Assembly (NCBI RefSeq): GCF_000002425.4
Contig: NC_037261.1
Coordinates: 3,657,362-3,721,361 of the forward strand
Reading direction: 5' to 3'
Origin: Physcomitrium patens
Taxonomy: Eukaryota > Streptophyta > Bryopsida > Funariales > Funariaceae
Length of the DNA stretch: 64,000 nt
Positions within the stretch are counted from its first letter, which is position 1, and every line of letters begins with the position of its first letter. Below the pieces are notes generated by a model. That model ran no database searches and had not been told where the DNA came from. It saw only the letters and a list, made by a program, of their open reading frames with translations. Shown here piece after piece: positions 48,841 through 62,429 of the stretch. The position numbers and the translations under genes were made by a program.

Positions 48841-50285
48841 TTTACAATGATTGTACATAATATAATGTTGATTTGTAATTTGTCAATTTACAAACAAACA
48901 ACTCATTTTCTATGAAATAATTTAAAGAAAAAAATCAAAACAAAGAATGCATAGTACTTGTTATCAATTGCAATAAAAATGACACTAGTAAATTTTTTTT
49001 ATGGATCAATGGTAAGTTTTGTAATCTACAATAATTCAAGAACACCAATTTCACAAACAATAAGGCTTAGATGATAGATGATTTTTGTAAAGTGACTCAA
49101 GGCATTAAAATAATGCATAGCAAATTGCAAAGTTTTTATTTTGAACAATTACAATGCTTACTTTTTGCTAATACAAATTCCAAATCACTTTTAGTTGCAA
49201 AATACAATATATTTTTATCTTTTTTCTAATACGACATTAAAGATTCAACCTTGCAATACCAATATCATTTACAACTTAAAGGCTTATTATTGCACACACT
49301 TCAATTGGCTTCTTCTTTAATGCATTGAAAATCCAAAAACAATCAACATTCTCAAAGCTATTTGGATGGTTATGCTAACTTAGAATCTCAATATCTAATT
49401 GGAAAAAATTAAGTATTACCTTTTCTATAGAAAATTTTGATTAAAGAAGAAATTGATTTTATTATATAATAACCGCTTTATCAATATAAATATTGTTTAG
49501 GAGCTAGAAGGCTAAATTTGTTAGTTCTATTAATCCAATTCAATAGACATCCAAAAACTTTTAAAATACTTGGATGTGGAAGTCATTACTAAAATTTTGA
49601 ATCTTCACCATCTCACTTTTAATTATCTTCTATATAAAATTGCAACTAAAGATGAAGTTAAAGATGATTAAAACTAAGAATCAATCTAACTCTTAGGCCC
49701 TAATACACTCAAGTTTATATAAGTTTTAGACTCATTTTAAATGCAACAAGATCAAGAAATCTCAGATTTTATTGCTAACATTCAATAAATAAAAGATGTG
49801 GCTGCTCTCTTTAAAAACAAGCAATTGATGCAAAAACCAATTTCTCATATTTTTGTTGCTTGTAGACAATATAGATATATTGGATTGATAATTTAGCTTT
49901 TGATTTTTTTTTTTAGAAATTAAGATAATTTTAAAAAATTATAAATAAAAATACACATATACATCTAATATATTATATATTAATACAATGGAGAAGTAGT
50001 TGTAAAAAAATATGCAATGAGCAATTAGAAAGGTTTATGCACCTTGATTAAAGACTTGAGGTTGGTCCAATGGATTATTTTGTATTTAGAGAGGTTATGT
50101 ATTTATACAATATGCAATTAAACAAGTTCTATTATATATTTATATGTCAAATATATTTATATATATATTTGTATATCAAATGTATTTATATATATTTATA
50201 TTTACAAAAAAAACAGATACAAATATGTATTGTTCGAGACATACATAATTACTTGCATAAGTTGTATTAAATAGAAGCTAAATGA
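48841..50285. other. AT-rich intergenic DNA, nothing recognised
   Basis: Begins abruptly 83 bp after the SEC23-like stop codon. No gene or clear repeat recognised. Confidence 0.5.
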
Positions 50286-50682
50286 AGGTAGATTTGAGTA
50301 TATTTTGTAGAGAAGCTTAATAGAAGCTTCATAGATACAAATTTGACTTCACATATGTTTGTAGTTGATTGATAAGATAGAAACTTGGCCAACAAGTTGG
50401 ACATGTGTTGCACATGTTGACAACTTGTGGTACAAATTGGCTACATGGAGCACATGGATGAAACTTGCCTTCCAAGTAAAATATGTATCTTGCAAGTTAA
50501 ACATGTATTGAAGGTCCTATAGAATATTATCAAGTAGCTCTTAGTTAGATAGTATATTTAGAGGCAAGAGTGAAGCCTTTTTTATTCTTGTCAGTGCCTT
50601 TTTTAATAATAATCTAATTCTTAGAGTCTTTAGTCTTTTTGTCTTTGGCAATAGCCATTTTAGTTTTAACATATTATTATCT

Positions 50683-50722
<40 letters not shown>

Positions 50723-50780
50723 AGTGAAACAAGATTGTATTGAAGATTTTATTTTTTATGATTCATGTCTTTGATAGGTA
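50286..50780 (+). repeat. Dispersed repeat family R, copy E
   Basis: The longest copy: GAAGGTAGATTTGAG, GAAGCTTAATAGAAGCTTC, GTTGATTGATAAGATAGAAA, AGGTCCTATAGAATATTATC, GATAGTATATTTAGAGGCAA, AGAGTGAAGCC, TTGTCTTTGGCAATAGCC, then an (AT)n run at 50687-50720 and GAGTGAAACAAGATTGTATT. The series resembles an LTR that ends shortly after the last block. Confidence 0.75.
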
Positions 50781-51771
50781 TACGTATTTTTTTTATAATT
50801 TTAGTTTGTAGTATTATTTTTTAAATACCATTATTATAAATATATAATAGATTTCATTTTTTTTTAAAAAAAATCTAAAATTTTATAATGATTAAAATGT
50901 TTATATATATTTAAAATAATAATATAAAAAATAATATATAGGTGATTTGAAATAATTTATTTTAATAGGTAAATTAATTTTATATAAAAATTTCATATTT
51001 CAAACTATGAAAATTTAAAGACCACAAATTTAAAAAAATTATAGAAAAACAATTATTTTTCAATGTACGAATTGAAAAAATATTTCTTAATAATTATAAC
51101 TTAGCCAAACTATATATATTATATATTAAATATATACATAAGAAATTTTGTATTAATAAGATGTAATATATTTTCTTTCAAAGATTGCAATAACTCTCTT
51201 ATTAGAATTTGTCATAGTAGATAGATCTTCTTTTTTTCTTCAATAAGAATATTTTTTAAAAAATTGCAACTTTATTATATAAAACTTGAATGATATAGCA
51301 GAATAGTTCAAAGCTTAAAATGAATCAATGCCTATGAATTAGCTATTTTATAAAAAATGTATTATACTAAAAATAACAATAATTCTTGAATATAATACCA
51401 TTATAATATAATTTTTATATCTCGTAATTGTACAATAATTATTTTTTCAAAATTAAACTAAAACTAATAAAAAAATTCTATGAATATTAAATTTTGTTGC
51501 AAATAAGCATATATTAGTTTTGATTTTATTACAGCATTTTGGTTTAAAGAATTATAGTTTAGTTCAAATTAGATATTTTTGTTTCAAAAACAAATAATTT
51601 TTAATTAAAAAATATTATTTTAATGTATATACTAGTATATTTTGTCAAAATACTCTCACTTATAGTTTTTTATGTAAGAATATTTTTAATTAAATATAAC
51701 ATGTTGTTGAATATATTTTTTAAAAAAAATCAAAAAAATATTTAATTATATTTAATACTTATACTTTATAA

Positions 51772-51807
<36 letters not shown>

Positions 51808-53085
51808 CGACTTAGTTAACTTAGCAATAGATGTTGATTGATAAAATTAATATCCTAGGAAGATTTGGACCAAAAAATCTTTAATAAGTTGTAGATATCA
51901 AATCCATTTAAGAATTAGACATCCTAACTATATCAAATTAAAATCCAAATAATATAACAAAAAGATAAAAAATAAGCTAAAAATACTCAATCCATCTAAA
52001 AATTAGATATTTAAGTTAGACAAAATTAGAATAGGATAATAAGTAGCCACTAAAATAAATATGGCTAGCCATTGTTATATTGTAGTACCAATATTAGCGA
52101 AAGAAAAACATTATAGAAGAATTAAATCAAAAATATTATAAAAAATTATTTTAAAAGTATAGATATTAGTCAAAGAGGTAGTAAAACTAATAAATGCTAA
52201 TATTGCTTCCTTGCAAAAAGGACTCTATTTACTTTGTACAAGCAAAAATGAAGCTAATTAAAATAAATAAGAAAAATAACTAATATAGATATCTTTAGAA
52301 GGAATTTAAGAATAATTTGTAGCAAAAACTACCTTAAAAACCAAGAATTAATATCTAGAGAGGACCAATTATGAACTTGAGTTGAAATCAAATCCCAAGG
52401 CACAAAATTGCACATCTACTGCAATTTAGAAATTCTTTGATTGACTAGAGAGCAAGATTCGATAGAAGACTAGAAAGAGATTCTTTGAGCATTTAATTGA
52501 AAGATTTTTAGTTTGTAATGACTTTGTAAAGGCTTTGTAATTTTTTTTACTTTTTTAGGGGACTTTGGATATTAAGAATATAAATATTTTATATATTAGA
52601 GAATTTTTTGAAATTAATAAATGATCTAAAAATAAAATTTTATGATTGAGTGACTATTTTTTTTAAATAGTTGTTATAAATTTAATATTGATAAATAAAA
52701 TAATTTAAAATTTATTAAATATCAAAATATAGGGATCTTAAAAATTGGAGTTTAGAGGATCAATGAAGATTTTTAAGATTTGTAGCAATTTGCCAGTTAC
52801 ATTTTGTAACTAATAAATGACTTAAATTCCAACAATTGAGAAAAGTTTAAAAGCCATTAGATAGTGAATTCAAAAGATATTGGCTCTAAAATTAACATCA
52901 AGGTTGGATAAGGATGCCAACTGATGTCCAGGCGGATTATAGAATTTATCTTTTATTAATAAGTTTATTCTTCTTTAAATTGTTTGTCCTTGCTTTCAAC
53001 TAAGTAATTGAGAAGTATATTAAATTTTGAGTAAAAGTCTATGGTTAAATTATTAGCTGTTGAGGTTTCAATTTAATACAAAATT
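50781..53085. other. AT-rich intergenic DNA
   Basis: No gene recognised; (TA)n run at 51775-51802. The part from about 51830 to 53085 could belong to a decayed LTR that ends at about 53755, but I cannot align it securely. Confidence 0.4.
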
Positions 53086-53480
53086 GGTTAAGGATTTATT
53101 CAAGATTTAAGGTTTGAATAGGATTTCATTAGAATTTGGTTTAGAATTTGATATTTTATTAGAATTTGATTTAGGATTTAAGATTTTATAAGGATTTCAT
53201 TAGAATTTTATTTAAAATTTTATTAAAATTTTATTTAGAATTTAGAATTTAGAATTTTATTAGAATTTGGTTAGAATTTACTTAAGGTTTTTTTAGAGTT
53301 TATTTAAGATTTTATTAGGATCGTATTATAATTTGATTAAGATTATATTAGGATTTATTTAGGATTTTTTTTAATTTCATTAGGATTTATTTAAGATTTT
53401 ATTAGGATTTATTTAGGATTTGTTTGGAATTTTTTTAAGGTTTACTTAGGATTTACATAGGATTTATTTTTTTGATAATT
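53086..53480 (+). repeat. Degenerate TTAGGATTTATT-type tandem array
   Basis: A run of ~10-16 bp imperfect units of the form TTTATTAGGATTT, TTTAGAATTTGG, TTTAAGATTTTATTAGG, continuing in weaker form to about 53660. Resembles a decayed TTTAGGG-like or other simple satellite. A decayed LTR-like terminus (TACATCCAAGTGCTCAATG) follows at about 53700-53755. Confidence 0.75.
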
Positions 53481-53755
53481 TTAAGGCATCTTTATTATTT
53501 ATTTATGTTCTTTTATAAAAAAATTATGATTTCTTTAGAAATTCTTTAGGAGTTTTTAATACTTCTTCTATAATTTCTTTAAGACTTCATTTGGATTTGA
53601 TTAAGATTTGATTAGAATTGTTGAAGTTTAATTGAGATTTATTAAGGATTCTATTAGAATTTTTAAGAACTTATTATTATAATTTCCAATTTATCTCTTA
53701 CATCCAAGTGCTCAATGTATTCTTAAGCAATATTTTTTGTAATACAATACCACTA

Positions 53756-54923
53756 TAATTAATTAAGAGTAGTTTAAATATATAATAAGATAGCATTGAA
53801 ACATCAATTTTTTTATACTTTTATGATTTTGTTGAATCTATAAATTATTTTGAATTACTTGTAGAATATAGAATATTTCTTTTATTTTTCTTTATCTTTA
53901 TTTTCTATGTTTTGATTGAGGTTGTATTATATGTAGTTTAGTTTAAAGCTATGGTTGGTATAAAAACAATTTGGTACAAAATTTGCCAAAAACCGTATAA
54001 ATTTGGCATATAAAACTATATTGAGTTAGTATTTGTAAATTGGTGTTTGATAAGGGATATAACAATTTTATAAAATTTGAAAGTAATCAATAAGTCTTGC
54101 CCAACTTGGAGGAAAATTTAGTTGAATTCTAAACTTTTGAACTATGAACTAACTAATATTCAAAGTGCTAAAATCTAAACATTAGGTTTTAACTTGAAGT
54201 AGTATCAAAAGCTAGATGATTATAGATAATGAATTTTTGTTTCAATCTCTCTTTAATTTGTAAATCCATAATTTGGATGGTTTTATTAACAAAATAATTT
54301 TTCCAATCAATATTTGATTTGAAGTTAACAAAGCAGTTCTTTTAAATTTCAACTTTTTACGATTTTTTTTATTAGTTTGTATTTGCAATAAAGTTTTATA
54401 CTACATATTTAATTATTGGTGTAATTATATTTATAACTTTATTTATTTTTTGAAATAATGTTTTTTGAAGGTATTATAATTTAGATTGATACATAAATTT
54501 TTAGGTTTAAAAAAATTTCTTAATATCTCATGCAAAAACTGATTGTTTTTGATAATATAGAAATATTATTTAAATTTAAATAATCAATTATTTCATAAAT
54601 AAATAATGTTTTTTTAAATAAATTTACACAAAAATAACTCTATATTATGCACATAAGATATTTTACTAATGACTTATATTTTTTTAGTTTTCAATTATTG
54701 TAGATGCACTTAATATATTCCTATTTTAATTTTTGTAGATAATTTTACAAATATTTATAAACTGTTTTTTAATGAGAGTTTTATTCAAATTTTTTAATTT
54801 TATATAGAAAATAAAAAAAGAATTTTTGTATATATATTATTTATTTATTTGTTTATTTATTTATTTATTTTATAAATCTATAAAATAATAATATGACCTA
54901 TCTTATTTATTTAGAATCATAGA

Positions 54924-54954
<31 letters not shown>

Positions 54955-55500
54955 TTATTTCATGATCCATTCTTACTTTATACTATTTCTGAAAACCATT
55001 GCTTTGGAAGAACAGTCTTTCTTCACTAAGAAATGAAAAAAAAATTAAAAAAATTAAAAAATTAAAATTAAAGACTTTTAAACAAGGTCTCTACCATTAG
55101 GTTTCTAGGTGTAAAGATCCTTTTATAATACATGTAAATCTCAAATGTATTAATTATGACATTCTATTGAATTTTTGTTGTTAAATGTTTTTAAACTAAA
55201 TTTCATCTTATTAGATCTATGAAATCAGATCTCTCATAATTTAGTACAAAATTCACAATAATTCAAACATATTAGCAAAAAGAAAATATTTTACTTGTCA
55301 AAAAATAAAACATGTGAAAAAAATAATTATATAATAAAATAGAACCATCCATCATGATAGATCAAATGCATGTCCTCACTAGTATTCCCGTCTTAATTGT
55401 ACAAATATAAAATTACACAATTTAGTTTTCCAATAAATACTTTACACACAATATCTTTTTTTAAAATTGTAGAGGAAAACAACATGAAGTAATCATAGTA
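53756..55500. other. AT-rich intergenic DNA
   Basis: No gene recognised. (AT)n run at 54924-54951 and (TTTA)n near 54838-54868. A segment near 54205 (AGTATCAAAAGCTAG) resembles a decayed initiator-Met primer-binding site but has no supporting context. Confidence 0.45.
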
Positions 55501-57100
55501 AGCCTTGAACTGGTCATATCCATTACTTAAAGCATGGTGCAAATAATAAAAACCAAAAAACAATTAAACTTTTTGGTCAGTACTAGACATGTGAGAATTC
55601 AGATTCATAGTATTGGCTTCACATTTGTGGTGAATAATGCCAAATTTCTTGAAGAATGTGGATCATTTTCAACACAACTTTTTCATGATATAGAAACCAG
55701 TATTTCACTTGTATTTGTACCAACATCAAATGGTCCGTGATCTTTGTGGCATGCTACTATTTGACCAGATAATTAGGTCGTAATGGCTTATGTTGGTAAT
55801 TTGATGAGATTGGAAAATAATGTGGTCAAAAGGGTGGTCCAAAGAGATCAATGGTATGGCTTTGTATGGCATTGACAAAGGCAACAGCAAGCTTCGTGTG
55901 TGTGTGTGTGTATGGAAGGCTTCTTGTATTGTGAACCCCAGTTTTTTTTGTGAATAATGTGGGTTTCACATGAAAAGAATGGGGTACTCTTTTAAAAAGT
56001 ATATTCAACTTCCACGATGCTTACTGTTTTGGGACTGTTTTTGTCATTTAAGAGAGAAAATGAAAAAATAAAATAATAAATAAATAAATGGGAATTATTT
56101 TTGGTTGCACATGAAAAGAATGGGGTACTTTATGAAAAAGTTTTTTTTTATTGACTTCCAAGATGCTCTCTGTTTTGGAATTGTTTTGGAACTGTTTTGT
56201 TCAGTTAAGAAAGAGGAAGATGAATAAGAAGGAAAGAAAAAAAGAAGAATAAAATCAATCAAATAAACCCATGCTTGAAAAATGGATATCTCAACAATTA
56301 GTAATGCTAATAATGAGGAAAAAAATCATTGTTATTGCAAAAAGTGAACATTCTGCAAAGGAACCCTCAGTTTGTACAGTAGACCTTGCTGTTGACTTGA
56401 CTAAGTCTATTGCTTCATAATGGTATTAATAGTAATAATAATATTAAATTAATACCCACCCTGTGGGCTGTCTGAGAAGGAATTTGCACAAAACTGGAAT
56501 CAAAAAATGCTGATCGACGTTCTTTCTGAGCCCTCTGAGTACATTTGAGGGACACCGAAATAAGAAGAATAAGAATAAGAATAATAGGAACGATGATGAG
56601 GGTATATGCTGCATGACATTGAGTTCAAATTTCTATTTATCCTTTCATTCATTGTGATGCTTTTTAAAAGAGTACCCCATTCTTTTCATTCACTGTATTG
56701 CCATGTTCATCTATTGTTGTCTTGAAGATTCATTTGCATTTACAAGAACAATAACTTTTTTGAGGCAAAATGGTCAATGCTTTTGTGATATTATCATTTT
56801 TTTTAGTTTGATTTCACTCATTATGAACATAAAATTCCGATGTCTCTAGTGTAGGAAGTGGGTTTTCCTACATATGTAAGTTCTTTGCCTCCAAATTTTG
56901 AAATTATGTTTGTTTGCCATTCTCCAAAGCTTTCTGCACTCTTTGACTTGATAACACTGTTTATTAGGTTCTTTCTTTGCAGTTTGTTTTAGAATTCAAC
57001 AGGTTTCATTTGTGAATGTCTTTTTTGTGATCAATGTTGTTTTGTTTTGAAAAACAATCCACAAAGGCATGTTAAATGTTAGCATTTGTAATTGATTGTA
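55501..57100. other. Less AT-rich non-coding stretch with local duplications
   Basis: Composition is visibly more balanced than the surrounding repeats. It holds a (GT)n run near 55896-55911 and two diverged direct copies (55966-56065 and 56105-56225) with CACATGAAAAGAATGGGGTA, TTGACTTCCAAGATGCT-like and CTGTTTTGG blocks. A short inverted copy (AAAAGAGTACCCCATTCTTT) lies at 56665-56692. No coding frame or known motif found. Confidence 0.55.
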
Positions 57101-58049
57101 TGTGGAATATAATGTTGGGGCTTGAGATCCTCACAAACATTTTTAACCATTCAAACATGTAGCATATTGATTTTATTTCTTAATTATTTATTTTTAAAAT
57201 GCATTCTCTAGTAAAGCAACTATTTCAAGTGTGTATAGTATTATCTACAATTTCTACTCACATCTCTATTACAAACTTTCATACATGCAGCATGTTGGTT
57301 TTATTCTTACAATGTTATGAATGAAATATTACAATATTTCTCTACTATATTTCTATTGCATCCTTCGCTTTTGATATTTTATTCAAAATCAAATATTCAT
57401 TGAAAAAACTATAAATTTCCCAGAAAATAAGAACATCAATAATCAAATTGGAAATCTTTGCTTCTCTCAACATTTAATCAAATTTAATTGTCTTTGATCC
57501 ACGGTTGCCTTAAAATTATTAAAGTTATTTAGAATAAGTGTTTTTTTTTTTTTTTTTCCTTTTTACAACATTCAAATGACTCATGCATAAAATATTAACA
57601 CCGTAGACAGTACAAAAACTCCTGTAACAAATAAACCACAAATGTGAGAAGATTTTTGTGCACTCTCAAAACATGATACTAATTCATGTATATTTTTTGT
57701 ACCTAGTACCCTTATTTTCAACAATGATAGAACCCTTTTGTATTGCTTCAAGCCTTGTATTATTGCATGTATATTTATTGTTTCCAAAAGTACCTTTTAT
57801 ATGAATTAAACTACTTTGGATTAAGTAGTGTGTGTTTTGTAGCACTAGAATCAATAATTGAAGTTGATGTGTTTTCTTCATTACATTCTATGGCATGCAT
57901 GCACGCATAATACGTTTTATCATTATTTATAACAAATCTTACATTGCAAGTCTTTTTCTTTATGCTTTTGTTCTTGTGTTTGAAGAAGACTATGTAATAT
58001 TCTCTTTGATTCTATATTTTTTTATTAGGAAAAAAAGATTAATCTTCTT

Positions 58050-58084
<35 letters not shown>

Positions 58085-59072
58085 CTTCTTAAATTCTAAA
58101 AACTAAAGTCATGTTGTGGTGGATCACAAAAGAATTGTTATTATTTTCATGTGTTATATTTGGCCTTCATTGGTTGTAGAATATTGTACTAAATCTCAGA
58201 TGGATCTTGTATTTACAACAAAATACTTATACTAAAAAATTAAAAATTTTGAATTGAGCTATTTATATTAAAATTCTAAAAATAAATATTTTTTCTGATA
58301 AGTATATAAGTTGATTAGCATTGGCTTTGCTTGATGTGAGTGAATAGATTTCAATTTCTTGCATCTCGATGATGAAGAATTTAGTTTGTAAACAAAAGTG
58401 CAATTTTCGGTTTCTTACTGTGATAAATACTTCAAAGTCATTTTCATATTTTTGACCAATGCTTTACCAGTCTATATATGTGCGAATTGTAGTTTATAAA
58501 AAATCCCTCTACAATTGTTACATGCATTTTTTTTTGAATTTTATTAAAACTTATTGTTTCTTAAAGTTCTTTTTTCTTTTAGCTATGAATCAAAAATATC
58601 TTCAGCTATCTCTAAAGCAGTAACTGGCACTGCTTGCAACTTATATTTGAGCTAAAAGAAACTTTTCTACAACAACTTATTTTATTTTTTATTCCTAAAT
58701 TAAGTAAAAATATACCAATTCCACCAAGATTCTACAAGGGTTTCTAAAAATTCGTCTTACAAATATAAACATGAATATTGACCAACACATTTTAATATTT
58801 CACAACAAAATAACTTCTCCACACACACTTCAAAATGAATGTAATCATGTAATACACAAGCAAAATACTACAACACACAAGTAAGGAATAAGATGGTTTG
58901 AATTTTGTACAACCATACTAATATAATCCACCATTGTGTTATATGTTATTAATGCACCTGAAATAAATCACTCAGCTCTTTTTGAACTACTGATATTTTC
59001 TTTTTGAAGATGAATAAAAATCTTCAACATTGGTTTAAAGATTTATTCATCTATGGATTTAGCTTTTCTTCT

Positions 59073-59107
<35 letters not shown>

Positions 59108-59140
59108 CCTTTAAGAATCCTTATTATATTTATTTTTTGG
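57101..59140. other. Intergenic DNA, nothing recognised
   Basis: No credible gene. Contains (AT)n at 58052-58082 and a T tract at about 59079-59101. Confidence 0.45.
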
Positions 59141-59144
59141 TCTC

Positions 59145-59260
59145 ACCAAAAGGCAGTGGAGCTGGGCAACGGAGTTTCAAGAGCTTTTGAGGCCCTGACA
59201 CTGGCATTCATCCTGTAAATCATTCATCCATTCATCCATGAAGCCATGGTGGAACTAGCC
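59145..59260 (+). other. Short GC-richer patch, unidentified
   Basis: Stands out from its surroundings. One frame reads AVELGNGVSRAFEALTLAFI before a stop, but no start, splice context or family could be assigned. Possibly a relic of an exon. Confidence 0.25.
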
Positions 59261-60069
59261 CACATTAGGAATATTAAGACTATGAATATTAATTATATTC
59301 TTATTTACTATTTTAATCAAAGAAAAATGGCCTGACAACAACCGAAGAATGCAGTAAAGAAAAGAAAAGGAGTTGGTGTTTCAAACAAGATAAACTACTT
59401 CATAGAGAATGTGAAACGACAAGTGGCATTTAGATTTAAAGGTAAAGGCACAAGCAACAAAGTGGTGCTTTTTTGCCTGTGGAAAACATCTGTCTTCGAA
59501 CAAATTAGGGTTAACTTTGTTGAATGGAAACCAAACTACCAAAAATTAAATTAAATTAAATTAAATTAATTATAAAAAAAAAAAAAAAAAAAAAACCCAC
59601 TTAACCCACTACTTTCCCTTTGTCACACTGCCACGTGTGCTCTTCTGGTCCCATATATTTGGTGCACTATTGGGCACTCTCTAATGTCATCGAACCAACA
59701 CATTCATTAAAGAAAAAGTAAGCAAATCCTCATCTATTTTGCAAAACTGATCAAACTTGCATATTTATTATTCTGAAAATTGGACATATGTCCTCCCTTG
59801 TTCATAGTTGTTCTTAAATTGGTTAAGGTTGTACCACCGTGTTATTATTATTTTTTACTTTTTGACGTGCATATATTTATGCTTTTTTTTTAAACAATAT
59901 TTACTTAATCTGATATATTTTTAAGTTCAGTAAAATAAAACAAAATGCCCGGCTTCTAAATTAATGTAAAATATGAAAAAATCACGAGTGTTAATTGGTC
60001 TTACAGAATTTACATGATTTAATTTTTAGAAATATTAGTGTAAATGCTTTGGTTTCTTAAATTATATAC

Positions 60070-60103
<34 letters not shown>

Positions 60104-62071
60104 CAAAACCCTGAAGATTGTCCTAATTATTTTAACTAATTTTTTGCTAGATTCAACACAGAAATTCCCAAAGTACATTTTTTTCTGACAATAGATGTAA
60201 AGTAATTAGGATATTCTCAGATGAAAATCAATCAAAATACAGTTTAACAAATAAAATAAACCGAATTTAATTCATTTTTTTTATTTGATGACTTGTTTCT
60301 ATATGTATATATATTTAGGCATATAAATATATGCAAGCATGTATGCATTATGCAGCAATACTCAGGGTCCATACAGTATGCATGCCAAAGGAATCAATGT
60401 CTTTTTATTGTAAATAAAGGGAAATGAGCTAAAATGATTGAGAGACAATTACACAATGAAATTGTACTAGACTTTGTGTAACAAGATATCTATAATGGAC
60501 CAAATTGTTTGATGCAAAATCAATTACAGTGAAAAAAAAATAAAAAAAAATAAAAAGAACGTGAGTAAATTACTAATAGCCACTTGATGCATAAGAAGGT
60601 CTATAACTTGAATCTAATTTGTTTAATCTATTTATTGCATATTTTTGTTTGTTTGCATTGTGAGACACTATTTCTCTAATCACCCTTGTTTAATAAATTT
60701 ATTGATATTTATATAATTAAAGAAGTAACCTAATAAGTTAATTATATATTTAAAAATATTTTCAGATATAAACTAAACATTATAATGATATTGAATAAGA
60801 AGGCTCAAACTGAAAAAATAAGAATTAATATGGTCAAAAATATTTTATAATTTCATAAAATTACTTCAATGCAACAATATCATTCCCAAACTATCCAAAG
60901 ATTTTATTCAATTCCATATGATGGTTAATAAATACACTAATTTTCAAAAATTTACAATGCTTGTTATTCAGCTATTTATCAACATATTAGAAAATTATTT
61001 TTTTCTTTTAATTCTAAATGTCTGCTTATTTTAGCATTCCTATGTCAATTTAATTTAATTTTTACTCATCATGTTAATTGATGTCGGAACTTTTACCGTA
61101 TATTTATTAAGCATTCTTCAGATTTTAACACATGTGGTTTCTTCAATTCATGAATTAAAAAGTCGATGATTACTATAAATTACTGTTCTTGAATGCTTTC
61201 ACTCAAGCAAGCATTCATGAATAACAGAAAAATTTATTAATTAGTATAAGTTTTTCTTAGAAGCAAAATTTCGACATAAGTAGGTTTTAAAATTCATTTT
61301 TTTTACTTTTAACATCAAAAAAATTTGCATTACAAAATTCTATACTATTTCTTAAACACTCTTATTGTTTCTTTAAATATTTTATAACATTTTTAAAGTA
61401 AGCATATTGAATTTGAGACCATTTTTAAATTTCATTGGAATTATTTTTTAGTCTTTTTAGACCTAAAATTGTGCATTCAATACATAACTATTTGTAATGG
61501 TCATAATTTTTTTTTTTTTTTTTTAAATAAAACAATAAAAGTATAGAAAGATTGAGCACTCAAAAAATCTTTAATGCTAAGTTGCTTTTGAAAACATTAT
61601 TTATTATTGTTACTTTCCTAATATTTTTAATTTCATGTATTTTTTATTTTTGTTTAAAAAACACAAGAATAATAATAATAAATTGTTTTTTAAATAATTA
61701 ATAATATTTTCTATGAAAATATGTGACATAAATACAAATAGAAGGGACCAAGATACAGGATTAGAAATTATAGAATACCTGGGTTAATCCAGAACTTGTG
61801 TTAGTAAGATTTAGGCTTCTCTCATATTTAACTCTTATTTATATAATGGCAAGTAGGTTGTTTGGAAGCTTATAAGAGAGATCAAAATAACATCGGAACA
61901 TTTAGAAATAAAACCAAACAAAACAAAAAAAAAAAAATGTTTTTGTAAAAACAAATTTGCTTTAAATTTATTCTAATCAATAAACATCAGATTCCTAAGA
62001 AAAACTAATACTAATAAACAATATGAGGGATTAAATATATAAACCCAAAGAAGAATACTTCAAATAATTGA

Positions 62072-62103
<32 letters not shown>

Positions 62104-62320
62104 TCAATTATATATATTAAAAACTTCGTGAAATCATATCATTCATCCTATCAACATTATAAGTTGAGAATTGCATTCAACTATTTGACATTCCTTGTGA
62201 ACAATATCTTGCCAATGACAAAATTTCTATAGATTTCAAAATAAAAATCAACAAAGAGTTTGGATTGAATTTGGCAACAACATTAAATGATCAACTAATC
62301 ACAATTTGGATGAAAGGTTG
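59261..62320. other. AT-rich intergenic DNA
   Basis: No gene recognised. A G-box-like CACGTG lies at about 59631-59636 in a less AT-rich patch (59597-59670). A 33-bp A tract lies at about 60069-60101 and (TA)n at 62073-62100. Confidence 0.45.
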
Positions 62321-62429
62321 ACAATGAAAGTTAGCTTTACAAGACTTCACTCAAAGAGTGAATATGCTTTTACTTCCACCACACCATAATGCTTGCCTTG
62401 ACCAAAAATTAACAAATTCTCCTAATATC

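Noticed and set aside
54195-54225. Initiator-Met PBS-like sequence (also near 9930)
   Set aside because: Short, degenerate, and without a clear LTR end directly before it.
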